The notes: a model not told the origin generated them from the sequence alone. 45,090 nt of DNA from Enterococcus canintestini (GCF_001885735.1 NZ_JXKG01000019.1:1-45090), one strand, 5' to 3'. Shown: positions 26,719 to 35,006, counted from the first letter of the stretch. Numbers and translations: made by a program.

Positions 26719-26931
26719 TTAAAACTCCGTCAATTTGAAGTCAGTATTTTCTTTTTCATAAGCTAGATGGCTGTCATCTAAACCTTGAATGAATTCAATA
26801 TTGTATGGGGTGTGTTCTTCAACTAACGCACGAGCAGTGACTTCATCGGCTGCCTCCACGTAAATTGCTTGTGTTTGTTCTCTTTTTGGATTGCGAACTT
26901 TTGTTTCTTGATAATAAACTTTGTAAATCAT
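26719..26931 (-). CDS. rpoY: RNA polymerase epsilon subunit RpoY
   Basis: A 70-residue protein of the DUF1447/YkzG family, now known as the epsilon subunit of Firmicutes RNA polymerase. [18 protein letters not shown] and [17 protein letters not shown] are family-typical. It is always a short gene just before rnjA, as here. An AAGGAG-like site precedes the ATG (minus strand). Confidence 0.93.
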   Translation of the reverse strand: MIYKVYYQETKVRNPKREQTQAIYVEAADEVTARALVEEHTPYNIEFIQGLDDSHLAYEKENTDFKLTEF

Positions 26932-27036
26932 CTGTATAACTCCTTTATTAGTTAATTAAACGGTATAAAAATGACATCTAAAGATGACAAGTACGAGAAT
27001 TAAGGCATTCAAAAAATAGGGGAGGCACTTCTTGCT

Positions 27037-27161
27037 AAATTATTTTTGCAACTTAAGATTACAAAAATAATTTTGGCAATACGTAAAATCTCCGCCAAAT
27101 TGTGGATGCTTTTTAAAAATCACAAAGATTTTTAAAAAGAGAAAGTCTCGTCTTTACTTTC
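27037..27161 (-). promoter_or_regulatory. Folded 5' leader of rpoY-rnjA
   Basis: Four inverted repeats follow each other: 27141-27146 with 27156-27161 (GAAAGT/ACTTTC), 27109-27121 with 27127-27139 (13 bp, loop ACAAA), 27069-27077 with 27094-27101 (AATTTTGGC/GCCAAATT), and 27037-27048 with 27062-27073 (12 bp). The last two share bases 27069-27073 and so exclude each other. The leader from the candidate -10 to the rpoY start is roughly 275 nt. It may carry transcript control or an RNase target. Confidence 0.55.
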
Positions 27162-27215
27162 CGCTTGTGTTTCAATTCAACCGTTCCTTTGGCGTATTAG
27201 CGCCCAATTAATGAT

Positions 27216-27224
27216 ATTTTAGCA
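27216..27224 (-). promoter_or_regulatory. Candidate rpoY-rnjA promoter
   Basis: On the minus strand TGCTAAAAT is an extended -10 element. No strong -35 is seen. It would give a leader of some 275 nt. Confidence 0.45.
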
Positions 27225-27360
27225 TAGATTTTTCAATAAGTATAGAAAAGGCAAAGGGGTAAAAGGATTACAAAAAAATTTTTTATTTCTCTTAAAAACT
27301 AGCTATTTCTGGGAGTGTTTTAGGTAAAAAAGCTTACATAAGCCGATTTTGTAACTTTTC

Positions 27361-27380
27361 ATTTCTTATTAATAAGAAAT
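27361..27380. promoter_or_regulatory. Perfect 20-bp palindrome upstream of the exporter
   Basis: ATTTCTTATTAATAAGAAAT reads the same on both strands and lies about 55 bp upstream of the candidate -10 of the exporter genes. This is the form of a dimeric repressor or activator operator. No regulator gene sits beside it. Confidence 0.5.
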
Positions 27381-27431
27381 AAATATCCTTAAATTTTCTG
27401 GTGAATTTGGCTACAATTAGAAAAAATACTG

Positions 27432-27440
27432 TGTTATAGT
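27432..27440 (+). promoter_or_regulatory. Candidate efrAB promoter (extended -10)
   Basis: TGTTATAGT is a good extended -10 element, 140 nt upstream of the first exporter gene. A -35 is not evident. Confidence 0.5.
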
Positions 27441-27467
27441 GAAGATAATGCGAAAATTTGGTACACA

Positions 27468-27507
27468 TGGCTCACTTCAAGCTAGTATTGAGGTGCCATT
27501 TTTCTTT
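27468..27507 (+). terminator. Terminator/attenuator before efrAB
   Basis: TGG-CT-CACTTCAA (27468-27480) pairs with TTGAGGTGCCA (27488-27498), with a 2-nt bulge, and is followed by TTTTTCTTTT. It lies between the candidate promoter and the first exporter gene, so it may act as an attenuator. Confidence 0.6.
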
Positions 27508-27579
27508 TGAAAACAGTTCCGTCAATTTTACGCGTTCACAGGCGCTGCCTGTCTTTATTTTTATAGAGGAGGAAAAAAT

Positions 27580-29313
27580 ATGAAATTGATGTGGCATTAT
27601 ACAATGCGCTACAAAAAACTTTTACTTTTTGATTTCATCTGTGTTTTTGGTTTCATCATCATTGAACTGGGTTTGCCAACGATTTTGGCCCGCATGATCG
27701 ATTCAGCCATCCCAGCAAAAAGTTTTAGTCAAGTCCAACAGTTAGGGATTTTAATGGTTATCATTACAATTTTAGGGGTTGCGATGAATATCTTGTTGGG
27801 ATATTTTACCACCCGTATCACCACCAATATTACAGCTGATATTCGTGATGATTTGTTTGCTAAAACTCAAGGATATTCTCATTATGAATATGAACAAATT
27901 GGTGTGTCATCTTTAATTACGCGGGTAACAAATGACGCTTATCAAATTATGTTGTTTATGCAAAATATTTTGCGGACTGGCTTTATGACACCGATGATGT
28001 TTATCGTCAGTTTATACATGATTTTTCGGACTAGCCCTTCTTTAAGTTGGTACGTTTTGGCTGCTTTGCCGGTTTTATTATTGGCAGTTGTAGCGATTGC
28101 CAAATTTTCAGATCCATTATCGACGAAGCAACAAAAGAATTTGGATAAAATTAATGCTATTTTACGGGAAAATTTGTCAGGTTTACGGGTAATTCGGGCT
28201 TTTGTGAATGAGAAATTTGAAGAAAAACGTTTTGAAAAAGTGAACAAAGCCTATGCTTCTAGTTCAAAAAGTTTATTTCGCTTAATGGCAGTGGCACAAC
28301 CGGGATTTTTCTTTCTTTTTAATATTGTCATGGTTTTAATTATTTGGAATGGGACGATTAAAATCGATCAAGGTAGCTTACAAATTGGGGATTTGATCGC
28401 CTTTATCGAATATATTTTCCACGCTTTATTTTCTTTCATGCTCTTTGCCTCAGTCTTTATGATGTACCCAAGAGCAGCCGTATCAGCAAGACGAATTCAA
28501 GAAGCGTTGGATGCGACTTCTGAAATTGTAGAAAAAGCAGACGGTGTGACAGAAACTGCAACTAAAGGATATGTAGAATTTAAAAATGTGACCTTTGCTT
28601 ATCCGGGACATTCGGAAAGTCCAATTATTCGAAATGTTAGTTTTACTGCCAGACCAGGTGAAACTGTGGCGTTTATCGGAAGTACTGGCTCAGGTAAGTC
28701 GACATTGATTCAGCTGATTCCGCGTTTTTATGATGTAAGCGAAGGCGAAGTTTTAATCGATGGCGTTAACGTCAAAGACTACCGCTTAAAGAGTTTACGG
28801 GAAAAAATTGGTTATATTCCACAAAAAGCGCTCCTTTTTACCGGTACGATTGCTGAAAACTTACGCTATGGTAAAGAAGACGCAACACAAGCTGAAATGC
28901 AGCGGGCCGTTGATATTGCTCAGGCCGCAGATTTTATTAGTCAAACACCTAAAGGATTTGACGCTCTTTTATCAGAAGGGGGAACGAACTTTTCTGGTGG
29001 ACAAAAACAACGTTTAGCGATTGCTCGTGCGATTATTCGTAATCCGGAAATTTATATATTTGACGATAGTTTTTCCGCATTAGATTATCAAACAGATGCT
29101 AAATTGCGGGCGCGCTTGAAAAAAGAAACGACAGAAGCGACAGTTTTAATTGTCGCACAAAGGGTTGGAACGATTATGCATGCTGATAAAATCATTGTCT
29201 TAGATGAAGGCAATGTGGTTGGCATGGGAACCCATCAAGAATTACTGAAGAATTGTACGGTCTATTATGACATTGCAGCTTCTCAGTTATCAGAGGAGGA
29301 ATTGGCGCAATGA
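27580..29313 (+). CDS. efrA: Heterodimeric multidrug ABC exporter, subunit A (EfrA-like)
   Basis: A 577-residue half-transporter with six N-terminal transmembrane helices (about 1-320) and an ATPase domain. Walker A is GSTGSGKST (K373). The signature is N-F-S472-GGQ. The Walker B end is IFD495-D496, where the usual catalytic Glu is Asp, and the H-loop His is Gln (Q527, VAQR). This is the degenerate-site subunit seen in BmrCD/LmrCD/TM287-288-type exporters. Its stop overlaps the next start (ATGA). The symbol rests on the csp-rnjA-exporter order I recall for E. faecalis efrAB, and on family features. Confidence 0.85.
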   Translation: MKLMWHYTMRYKKLLLFDFICVFGFIIIELGLPTILARMIDSAIPAKSFSQVQQLGILMVIITILGVAMNILLGYFTTRITTNITADIRDDLFAKTQGYSHYEYEQIGVSSLITRVTNDAYQIMLFMQNILRTGFMTPMMFIVSLYMIFRTSPSLSWYVLAALPVLLLAVVAIAKFSDPLSTKQQKNLDKINAILRENLSGLRVIRAFVNEKFEEKRFEKVNKAYASSSKSLFRLMAVAQPGFFFLFNIVMVLIIWNGTIKIDQGSLQIGDLIAFIEYIFHALFSFMLFASVFMMYPRAAVSARRIQEALDATSEIVEKADGVTETATKGYVEFKNVTFAYPGHSESPIIRNVSFTARPGETVAFIGSTGSGKSTLIQLIPRFYDVSEGEVLIDGVNVKDYRLKSLREKIGYIPQKALLFTGTIAENLRYGKEDATQAEMQRAVDIAQAADFISQTPKGFDALLSEGGTNFSGGQKQRLAIARAIIRNPEIYIFDDSFSALDYQTDAKLRARLKKETTEATVLIVAQRVGTIMHADKIIVLDEGNVVGMGTHQELLKNCTVYYDIAASQLSEEELAQ

Positions 29314-31073
29314 AATCATTCTCTTCTTTAAAACGATTGGCACGGTATTTGAATCCATATAAAATTACAGTCTTTCTCGTTTTATTTTTTGTAGTTTTAA
29401 CGGTGGCATTAAACGCAGCGATGCCTTACGTGGCTGGATTACCTACGACAGAAGTCGCAAAAAATATTGCCAATGGAGAAAAAATTAACTTTGATTATGT
29501 CTTAAAATGTTTAGTTTGGATTACTGCAGTTGGTGTAGGTTATTGTGTGGCACAATTATGTTCTGGTCTTTTAATTACTAATGTCGTGCAAAGTGCAATG
29601 TATGACTTGCGCCAAGATATTGATGAAAAAATCAATCGGCTACCAGTTGCTTATTTTGATAAAAATCAGCAAGGGAATATTTTATCTCGGGTAACCAATG
29701 ATGTGGATGCGGTAAGTGGTGCGATGCAACAAGCCTTAATTGGGATTGTAAATGCGGTTCTGGGAATTATTATGGCATTGGCAATGATGTTTTATATTAA
29801 TATTTATATGGCATTGTTATCTATTATTATGATTCCGGCTTCCTTTTTAATTTCTCGCGGGATTGTAAAAATTTCGCAAAAATATTTTCAAGGAATGCAA
29901 AATGCACTAGGAGAATTAAATGGCTACGTTCAAGAAAATATGACAGGCTTTAGCGTTTTGAAAGTTTATGGACGAGAAGCGCAGACGATTGACGGCTTTA
30001 AAGCTGTTAACCATAAGTTAAAACATTACGGTTTTCGTGCCACTTTTATTTCCGGCTTAATGATGCCTTTGGTGTCTTTAACGGCTTATCTTACGTATAT
30101 CGTAATGGCGATTTTGGGTAGTTACTATGTGATTGGTGGCGTCATTGTAGTTGGACAATTACAAGCCTTTATTCAATATATTTGGCAAATTAGTCAACCC
30201 TTAGGAAACATTACCCAACTTTCTTCTGTCTTACAAAGTGCGTCAGCTGCTTCTAAACGGGTTTTTGAAATTTTAGATGAAACAGAAGAAGTTTTAAATA
30301 AAACAGATGTAGCACTACCGGCTGTTGTTGCAGGCAACGTTGACTTTGAGCATGTTTCTTTTAGTTATACACCAACTAAACCTTTAATTAAAGATTTGAA
30401 TTTTAGTGTAAAAGCTGGGCAAACAGTGGCAATTGTAGGACCAACGGGAGCTGGTAAAACTACTTTAATCAATTTGTTGATGCGTTTTTACGATGTAGAT
30501 GCCGGCGCAATTAAAATTGATGGCATTGATACTAAAAAAATGAAACGCAGTGATGTTCGCTCTGTTTTTGGGATGGTTTTACAAGACGCATGGCTTTATG
30601 AAGATACGATTGGTGAAAATATCCGCTTTGGTAAGTTAGATGCGACTGATTATGAAGTGGTGGATGCTGCCAAAACTGCCAACGTTGATCATTTTATTCG
30701 TACGATGCCAGATGGCTATGAAATGATGATCAATGCTGAAGGTAATAATGTTTCGTTAGGACAAAAACAATTATTAACGATTGCGCGGGCTGTTATATCA
30801 GATCCTAAAATTCTGATTTTAGATGAAGCGACGAGTTCCGTTGATACCCGCTTAGAAGCATTGATTCAAAAAGCGATGGATAAAGTAATGCAAGGTCGTA
30901 CTAGTTTTGTTATTGCACACCGGCTCTCTACTATTCGGGAAGCCGATTTGATTTTGGTGATGAATCAAGGCGCCATTATTGAAAAAGGGACCCACGAAAG
31001 TTTACTAGCTGAAGGTGGCTTTTACAGTAAACTTTATCAAAGCCAATTTGCCGAAGATGGCGATTACGATTAA
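29310..31073 (+). CDS. efrB: Heterodimeric multidrug ABC exporter, subunit B (EfrB-like)
   Basis: A 587-residue half-transporter with six transmembrane helices and an ATPase domain. Walker A is GPTGAGKTT. Walker B is ILD505-E506 with the catalytic Glu, and the H-loop His (IAHR) is present. Its own signature is V-S-L483-GQ rather than LSGGQ, so it is degenerate. Together, the intact Walker A/B here and the intact signature in the partner form one good ATP site; the opposite site is weak. Exports drugs or lipophilic compounds. Four-base overlap with efrA implies coupled translation. Confidence 0.87.
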   Translation: MKSFSSLKRLARYLNPYKITVFLVLFFVVLTVALNAAMPYVAGLPTTEVAKNIANGEKINFDYVLKCLVWITAVGVGYCVAQLCSGLLITNVVQSAMYDLRQDIDEKINRLPVAYFDKNQQGNILSRVTNDVDAVSGAMQQALIGIVNAVLGIIMALAMMFYINIYMALLSIIMIPASFLISRGIVKISQKYFQGMQNALGELNGYVQENMTGFSVLKVYGREAQTIDGFKAVNHKLKHYGFRATFISGLMMPLVSLTAYLTYIVMAILGSYYVIGGVIVVGQLQAFIQYIWQISQPLGNITQLSSVLQSASAASKRVFEILDETEEVLNKTDVALPAVVAGNVDFEHVSFSYTPTKPLIKDLNFSVKAGQTVAIVGPTGAGKTTLINLLMRFYDVDAGAIKIDGIDTKKMKRSDVRSVFGMVLQDAWLYEDTIGENIRFGKLDATDYEVVDAAKTANVDHFIRTMPDGYEMMINAEGNNVSLGQKQLLTIARAVISDPKILILDEATSSVDTRLEALIQKAMDKVMQGRTSFVIAHRLSTIREADLILVMNQGAIIEKGTHESLLAEGGFYSKLYQSQFAEDGDYD

Positions 31074-31078
31074 AAAAG

Positions 31079-31109
31079 CTGGAGTGCTCTTTTGCACTCC
31101 AGTTTTTTT
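31079..31109 (+). terminator. efrAB terminator
   Basis: CTGGAGTGC / GCACTCCAG (31079-31087 and 31094-31102) with loop TCTTTT, followed by seven T. Confidence 0.92.
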
Positions 31110-31145
31110 ATAGAAAGGAATTATATAATTTTCCAAAGCTTAACT

Positions 31146-31515
31146 TGTTGCTTGTAGCTTTTTGTTTGATCCAGCAAAATGAACGAACTCTCTACGGTAA
31201 TAAGTTGAAATTTGAAGAAATTTGGAAAGCAATTTATTAAAATTCCATCTTATTACTTGAGAGTTAAACGCGTTCATATAGCTTTTCATTGATCCAGTAT
31301 AATGAACGAACTCTCTACGGTAATAAGTTGAAATTTGAAGAAATTTGGAAAGCAATTTATTAAAATTCCATCTTATTACTTGAGAGCTGAACGCGTTCAT
31401 ATAGCTTTTCATTGATCCAGTATAATGAACGAACTCTCTACGGCAATAAGCTGAAATTTGAAGAAATTTGAAAAGCAATTTATTAAAATTCCATCTTATT
31501 GCTTGAGAGCTGACT
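31146..31515. repeat. Three 123-bp tandem repeats
   Basis: The landmark GATCCAG recurs at 31168, 31291 and 31414, a period of 123 bp. Copies differ at a few sites and the first is cut and altered at its left end. Each unit holds imperfect inverted pieces (AACTCTC...AATAAG and CTTATT...GAGAGTT), so each can fold. Because 123 is a multiple of three, a minus-strand frame of 112 codons stays open across the copies; it would need a TTG start without a good binding site, so I do not call a gene. Confidence 0.9.
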
Positions 31516-31539
31516 ATGTTTATTATGTTTTTTTTGATG

Positions 31540-31548
31540 TGTTATAAT
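31540..31548 (+). promoter_or_regulatory. Promoter of the gamma-carbonic-anhydrase-like gene
   Basis: TGTTATAAT, a perfect extended -10, 42 nt before the gene and just after the tandem repeats. Confidence 0.6.
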
Positions 31549-31590
31549 GGCGCTACTAAAAGAAATTCTGGGAGAAGGCGACAAGAAAAA

Positions 31591-32079
31591 ATGAAAAATT
31601 TTATCGCAGAAAATGCAGTGGTAGTAGGAGATGTAACGTTAGGAAAAGATGCGACAGTCTGGTTTAATAGTGTTATTCGTGGGGATAGTAATTTTGTGAA
31701 AATCGGTGCGCGGACCAATATCCAAGATGGCACAATTATTCATGTTGATTATGATGCGCCAACAGAAATTGCCAATGACGTGACTGTTGGACATCAGTGT
31801 ATGTTACATGGTTGTAAAGTGGAACAAGGAGCGTTAATTGGAATGAGTTCTATTATTTTAAACCATGCTGTAATTGGTGAAAATAGTTTAATTGGTGCTG
31901 GTTCTCTAGTAACCCAAGGGACAATTATTCCCCCCAATGTTTTAGCTTTTGGACGTCCTGCTAAAGTCATACGCTCTTTAACGCCGGCAGAAATCGCCAA
32001 AAACAAAGCCAATATTCAGCATTATTGCCAACTAGGAGAAGAGTTTATGGCAGGAAAGTATCCGGCCATAAAAAATTAA
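31591..32079 (+). CDS. Gamma-carbonic-anhydrase-like hexapeptide-repeat protein
   Basis: A 162-residue left-handed beta-helix protein of the YrdA/PaaY group related to gamma-carbonic anhydrase. Hexapeptide repeats run from about residue 10 to 130. Metal-binding histidines are suggested by IIHVDYDAP and VGHQCMLHGC. Homologues may hydrate CO2 or act on CoA esters; the actual activity is uncertain. The ATG at 31591 is preferred because the beta-helix starts right there. GGGAGAAGG lies about 12 nt upstream, a somewhat long gap. Confidence 0.88.
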   Translation: MKNFIAENAVVVGDVTLGKDATVWFNSVIRGDSNFVKIGARTNIQDGTIIHVDYDAPTEIANDVTVGHQCMLHGCKVEQGALIGMSSIILNHAVIGENSLIGAGSLVTQGTIIPPNVLAFGRPAKVIRSLTPAEIAKNKANIQHYCQLGEEFMAGKYPAIKN

Positions 32080-32150
32080 AAGAGAGAACAAAGAAAAGAC
32101 TAGGATTAAATTGGCAGGGCATTCAAAAATGTTGCTCCTGAGTTCTCATA

Positions 32151-32178
32151 AAAAAGCGCAAATCTTTGCGCTTTTTTT
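32151..32178 (+). terminator. Terminator after the gamma-CA-like gene
   Basis: AAAAAGCGCAAA / TTTGCGCTTTTT (32151-32162 and 32165-32176) continuing into T. Confidence 0.85.
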
Positions 32179-32226
32179 GTTTCCTCGCTACACTTTAGAT
32201 ACGAAAAGAAATGAGGAGGGATTTTA

Positions 32227-33162
32227 ATGGAACGCTTTGCAATAAAGGGTTACGGAAAACCAGAAGCTGTATTTGAAACTATTACCGCCAACCCAAGGGA
32301 ACTGACAGCAGGTCATATTCGGGTGGCAATAAAAGCATTTGCAATTAATCCGTATGATATTTCATTACGCAGTGGTGCGCAGCAAGAATTTCGCAGTTTA
32401 ACATTCCCTTATGTACTCGGAAATGATGCGGCAGGGATTGTCACAGAAGTTTTCGCCGAGGAAACTGATTTTTCAGTGGGCGATCGAGTGGTGATTCACC
32501 CAATTAGTGGCACGTATGGGGAAGAAGTTGTTTTGCCTAATAAAAAAGCCGCTAAAATTCCTGATCAAATGAGTTTTGCAGAAGCTGCTGGAATGGTGAC
32601 CACTGGTATTACCGCTTATAATTTGTTGTTCCAATTGTTAAAAGTTAAATCAAAACAAAAAGTGATGGTATTAGGTGCTTCTGGCGGCGTTGGCTCTATA
32701 TTGGTACAATTGTTACATCAAAACGGTAATTTTGTGCTGGCAAGTGCTAGAAAAGTAAATGAAGACAAAGTCCGTGCTTTTGGCGCAGATGAATTTGTTG
32801 CTTATGATACTGAAAACCCTGGTGCAGTATTTTCTGAACAAGCCGATGTGGTCATTGATGCGACAAAGGGCAGTAGAAGTAGTGAAGCCGGACTAGCCAT
32901 TTTAAAACCTGGTGGAACGTACGTAGCTTTAAATGACTTGCCGACAGAAGAGAAACGAAAAGACGGAACCTATTTAAGTTTTGCACCTCAAAAAGAATAT
33001 TTAGATCATGTGGCTTTTGACTATTTATTGCACGCATATGCTGCTGGCAATTTGACTATCAACATCGCAGAAATATTACCTTTTCAATTAAGTAGTGTGA
33101 TTGAAGCCCATGAAAAAATTGCTGGTCATCCGACAGCAGGAAAAATTGTCATTGCCAAATAA
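32227..33162 (+). CDS. NADP-dependent oxidoreductase, zinc-free quinone-reductase type
   Basis: A 311-residue medium-chain dehydrogenase/reductase of the zinc-independent quinone-oxidoreductase group. The N-terminal GroES-like domain has NPYDISLRSGAQ and YVLGNDAAGIV. The Rossmann fold carries VMVLGASGGVGSILVQL. No catalytic-zinc cysteines are visible. Members reduce quinones or enones with NADPH and often respond to electrophile stress. GAGGAGGG precedes the ATG. Single gene between two terminators. Confidence 0.88.
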   Translation: MERFAIKGYGKPEAVFETITANPRELTAGHIRVAIKAFAINPYDISLRSGAQQEFRSLTFPYVLGNDAAGIVTEVFAEETDFSVGDRVVIHPISGTYGEEVVLPNKKAAKIPDQMSFAEAAGMVTTGITAYNLLFQLLKVKSKQKVMVLGASGGVGSILVQLLHQNGNFVLASARKVNEDKVRAFGADEFVAYDTENPGAVFSEQADVVIDATKGSRSSEAGLAILKPGGTYVALNDLPTEEKRKDGTYLSFAPQKEYLDHVAFDYLLHAYAAGNLTINIAEILPFQLSSVIEAHEKIAGHPTAGKIVIAK

Positions 33163-33199
33163 AAATAAAACAGACCTGTTTGATTTTTAAGTTAGAGGC

Positions 33200-33240
33200 T
33201 AAAATCTTGCTAAATTGCGTTTTAATTTAGCGAGATTTTA
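33200..33240 (+). terminator. Hairpin after the oxidoreductase gene
   Basis: A 17-bp stem with one G-U pair (33200-33216 and 33224-33240), loop 7 nt. A short T-poor tail follows, so it may be a terminator or a 3'-end stem. Confidence 0.65.
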
Positions 33241-33337
33241 ACTTTGTGACATTAAGTGCTTACTGATGAAGTTCCATTAATCATCTTTAGTTTGTCAGTT
33301 TTATTTCTTCTAAGAAATTATCTAATTTCTGGTATAA

Positions 33338-33370
33338 AAAAAGAATTGGGCATAGTGCCCAATTCTTTTT
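33338..33370. terminator. clpP terminator
   Basis: A perfect 15-bp stem AAAAAGAATTGGGCA / TGCCCAATTCTTTTT (33338-33352 and 33356-33370) at the end of the minus-strand clpP gene. A and T runs flank it on both sides, so it can work in either direction. Confidence 0.88.
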
Positions 33371-33378
33371 TGTGTTAA

Positions 33379-33960
33379 TTATTTTGTGACCATGATTTCA
33401 TCGATTAAGCCGTAAGCTTTTGCTTCTTCAGCGGTCATGAAGTTATCACGATCCGTATCTTTTTCAATCACTTCTAGTGGTTGACCAGTACGTTCAGCTA
33501 AAATATGGTTCAAACGATCACGAGTTTGTAAAATGTGACGGGCAGCAATTTCAATTTCAGTTGCTTGACCTTGTGCGCCACCTAATGGTTGGTGAATCAT
33601 GATTTCAGCATTTGGTAAGGCAAAACGTTTACCTTTGGCACCAGCTGTTAATAAGAATGAACCCATTGAAGCAGCCATCCCCATTACAATAGTTTGAACA
33701 TCTGCTTTGACAAAGTTCATTGTATCGTAAATCGCCATGCCGGCAGTTACACTACCACCTGGTGAATTGATGTATACGTAGATATCTTTTTCAGAATCTT
33801 GTGCGTCCAAAAATAGTAATTGGGCGATAATTGAGTTTGCTAAGTCGTCTGTAACTTGACCGCTTAGCATAATAATGCGGTCTTTTAATAAACGTGAGTA
33901 GATGTCATACGCTCTTTCGCCGCGGGATGATTGTTCAATGACTGTTGGAATTAAATTCAT
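33379..33960 (-). CDS. clpP: ATP-dependent Clp protease proteolytic subunit
   Basis: A 193-residue serine peptidase that forms the barrel of Clp proteases and removes damaged and regulatory proteins with ClpC/ClpX/ClpE. The catalytic triad matches the family: S98 in [12 protein letters not shown]123 in MIHQPLGG, D172 in the TDRDNF block. The ATG at 33960 is preferred; GGAGG is 10 nt upstream and [10 protein letters not shown] is the usual N-terminus. A CtsR operator overlaps its promoter. Confidence 0.97.
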   Translation of the reverse strand: MNLIPTVIEQSSRGERAYDIYSRLLKDRIIMLSGQVTDDLANSIIAQLLFLDAQDSEKDIYVYINSPGGSVTAGMAIYDTMNFVKADVQTIVMGMAASMGSFLLTAGAKGKRFALPNAEIMIHQPLGGAQGQATEIEIAARHILQTRDRLNHILAERTGQPLEVIEKDTDRDNFMTAEEAKAYGLIDEIMVTK

Positions 33961-34044
33961 AATGTAAAGTCCTCCTTTAATCAAATCGACGTAATTATGG
34001 TACGTCTCAAGTTTAGCACATTTAAGCGATAACCTCTAAAAAGA

Positions 34045-34074
34045 AGTATACCCAATAGGTCAAAATAGGTCAAA
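34045..34074 (-). promoter_or_regulatory. clpP promoter with CtsR operator
   Basis: GGTCAAAATAGGTCAAA (plus strand, 34058-34074) is the direct-repeat CtsR heptad pair with a 3-nt spacer. On the minus strand TTGACC (34068-34073), a 17-nt spacer and TATACT (34045-34050) form the clpP promoter, and the operator covers the -35 and most of the spacer. CtsR would block RNA polymerase here until heat or protein stress. Confidence 0.92.
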
Positions 34075-34177
34075 TGAAAAACACTGGCAGATTGAAAAAA
34101 TCAAAGTAAAAGAAAAAGCAGAAATAACGGAGTGCTTACCTGCTAAAAGAATTAAAATGCGAAACAAAGAGAAGATA

Positions 34178-34186
34178 TGCTAAAAT
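34178..34186 (+). promoter_or_regulatory. Extended -10 before the membrane-anchored protein
   Basis: TGCTAAAAT lies 36 nt upstream of the gene at 34222, divergent from clpP. Confidence 0.5.
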
Positions 34187-34221
34187 AAAGGACAGAGATA
34201 AAGCTAATTGGGAGGAAAAGT

Positions 34222-34737
34222 ATGATAGCAGTAGCAGTAGCAGGTTTCTTAGGTGTTATTGTCGGCGCGTTAATTGTCACGATTGCGTTTAACTTACGGA
34301 TTCGTTATGACGAAAGAAAAGAACAAAAGCGGCGTGCCTTAGAGCTTAAGGTGAAAGAAATCGAAACGTTGAATCAACTAAATAAAAAAATTAATGAGAT
34401 TTTACAAAAGCGTAGTGTCTTAATGGAAGAGTATGTCAGCTTTGATGCTTTTGACGATTGTTATATTACAATTGATGACTATGCGTATTTGCAATCTTTT
34501 GCCGCACAAAACAATTTTTATTTGCCTAATTATATTTTAGAAGAATTTTTCAAAAAAATTGCACAGCGTAAAGTTATCTTGTCTCCTGATGAAACGATCA
34601 AAGTCGGTGGTTACGCTTATAAAGGCGGTCGGGTCATTATGGAACATTTTTCAGATGATTTAACCCAACTGATCAATGAAAGAAAAACTGAATTAAAACG
34701 TCTATCAGACAATACATTAACTTATTTTAGTGCATAA
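34222..34737 (+). CDS. Membrane-anchored protein, not recognised
   Basis: I do not recognise this 171-residue protein. Residues 2-24 form one transmembrane helix (AVAVAGFLGVIVGALIVTIAF), followed by a basic, charged stretch (RIRYDERKEQKRRALELKVKE) that looks like a coiled coil to about residue 65. A more compact region with aromatic residues (YVSFDAFDDCYITIDDYAYLQSF) fills the rest. Most of it is likely cytoplasmic. GGGAGGAAA precedes the ATG. It lies divergent from clpP and ends at its own terminator, so its expression seems independent. No catalytic motif seen. Confidence 0.75.
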   Translation: MIAVAVAGFLGVIVGALIVTIAFNLRIRYDERKEQKRRALELKVKEIETLNQLNKKINEILQKRSVLMEEYVSFDAFDDCYITIDDYAYLQSFAAQNNFYLPNYILEEFFKKIAQRKVILSPDETIKVGGYAYKGGRVIMEHFSDDLTQLINERKTELKRLSDNTLTYFSA

Positions 34738-34741
34738 CTTT

Positions 34742-34786
34742 AAAAGGATAGAAAAAAGCTAACTTGTGGCTTTTTCTATCCTTTTT
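34742..34786 (+). terminator. Terminator after the membrane-anchored protein gene
   Basis: AAAAGGATAGAAAAAAGC (34742-34759) pairs with GCTTTTTCTATCCTTTT (34769-34785) with one extra A, followed by a T-run. Confidence 0.85.
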
Positions 34787-34962
34787 TACTTTTAGCATCG
34801 GCAATTTTTAATTTTAGCTAAGAAATTGAAAGCTTTTTGATTGCAGGTAAAAGTCCTTTTCTTACAAATAATAAAAAGAAATTTTATTCCTAATTTTATC
34901 GTCTACTAATATATGAAAGTTCAACAAGGCCAATTTGTAAAGTTAATAAAATAGCGTAGAAG

Positions 34963-34971
34963 TGGTACAAT
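34963..34971 (+). promoter_or_regulatory. Extended -10 of the GDPD-miaA-hflX operon
   Basis: TGGTACAAT is an extended -10 element 36 nt before the first gene of the cluster. No clear -35. Confidence 0.45.
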
Positions 34972-35006
34972 TAATAGTAAGTAAAAAATGATAAGGAGGC
35001 GACGTG

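Noticed and set aside
31140-31478. 112-codon minus-strand frame over the 123-bp repeats
   Set aside because: It is open because the period is a multiple of three, it needs a TTG start, and no good binding site precedes it. It is reported as a repeat instead.
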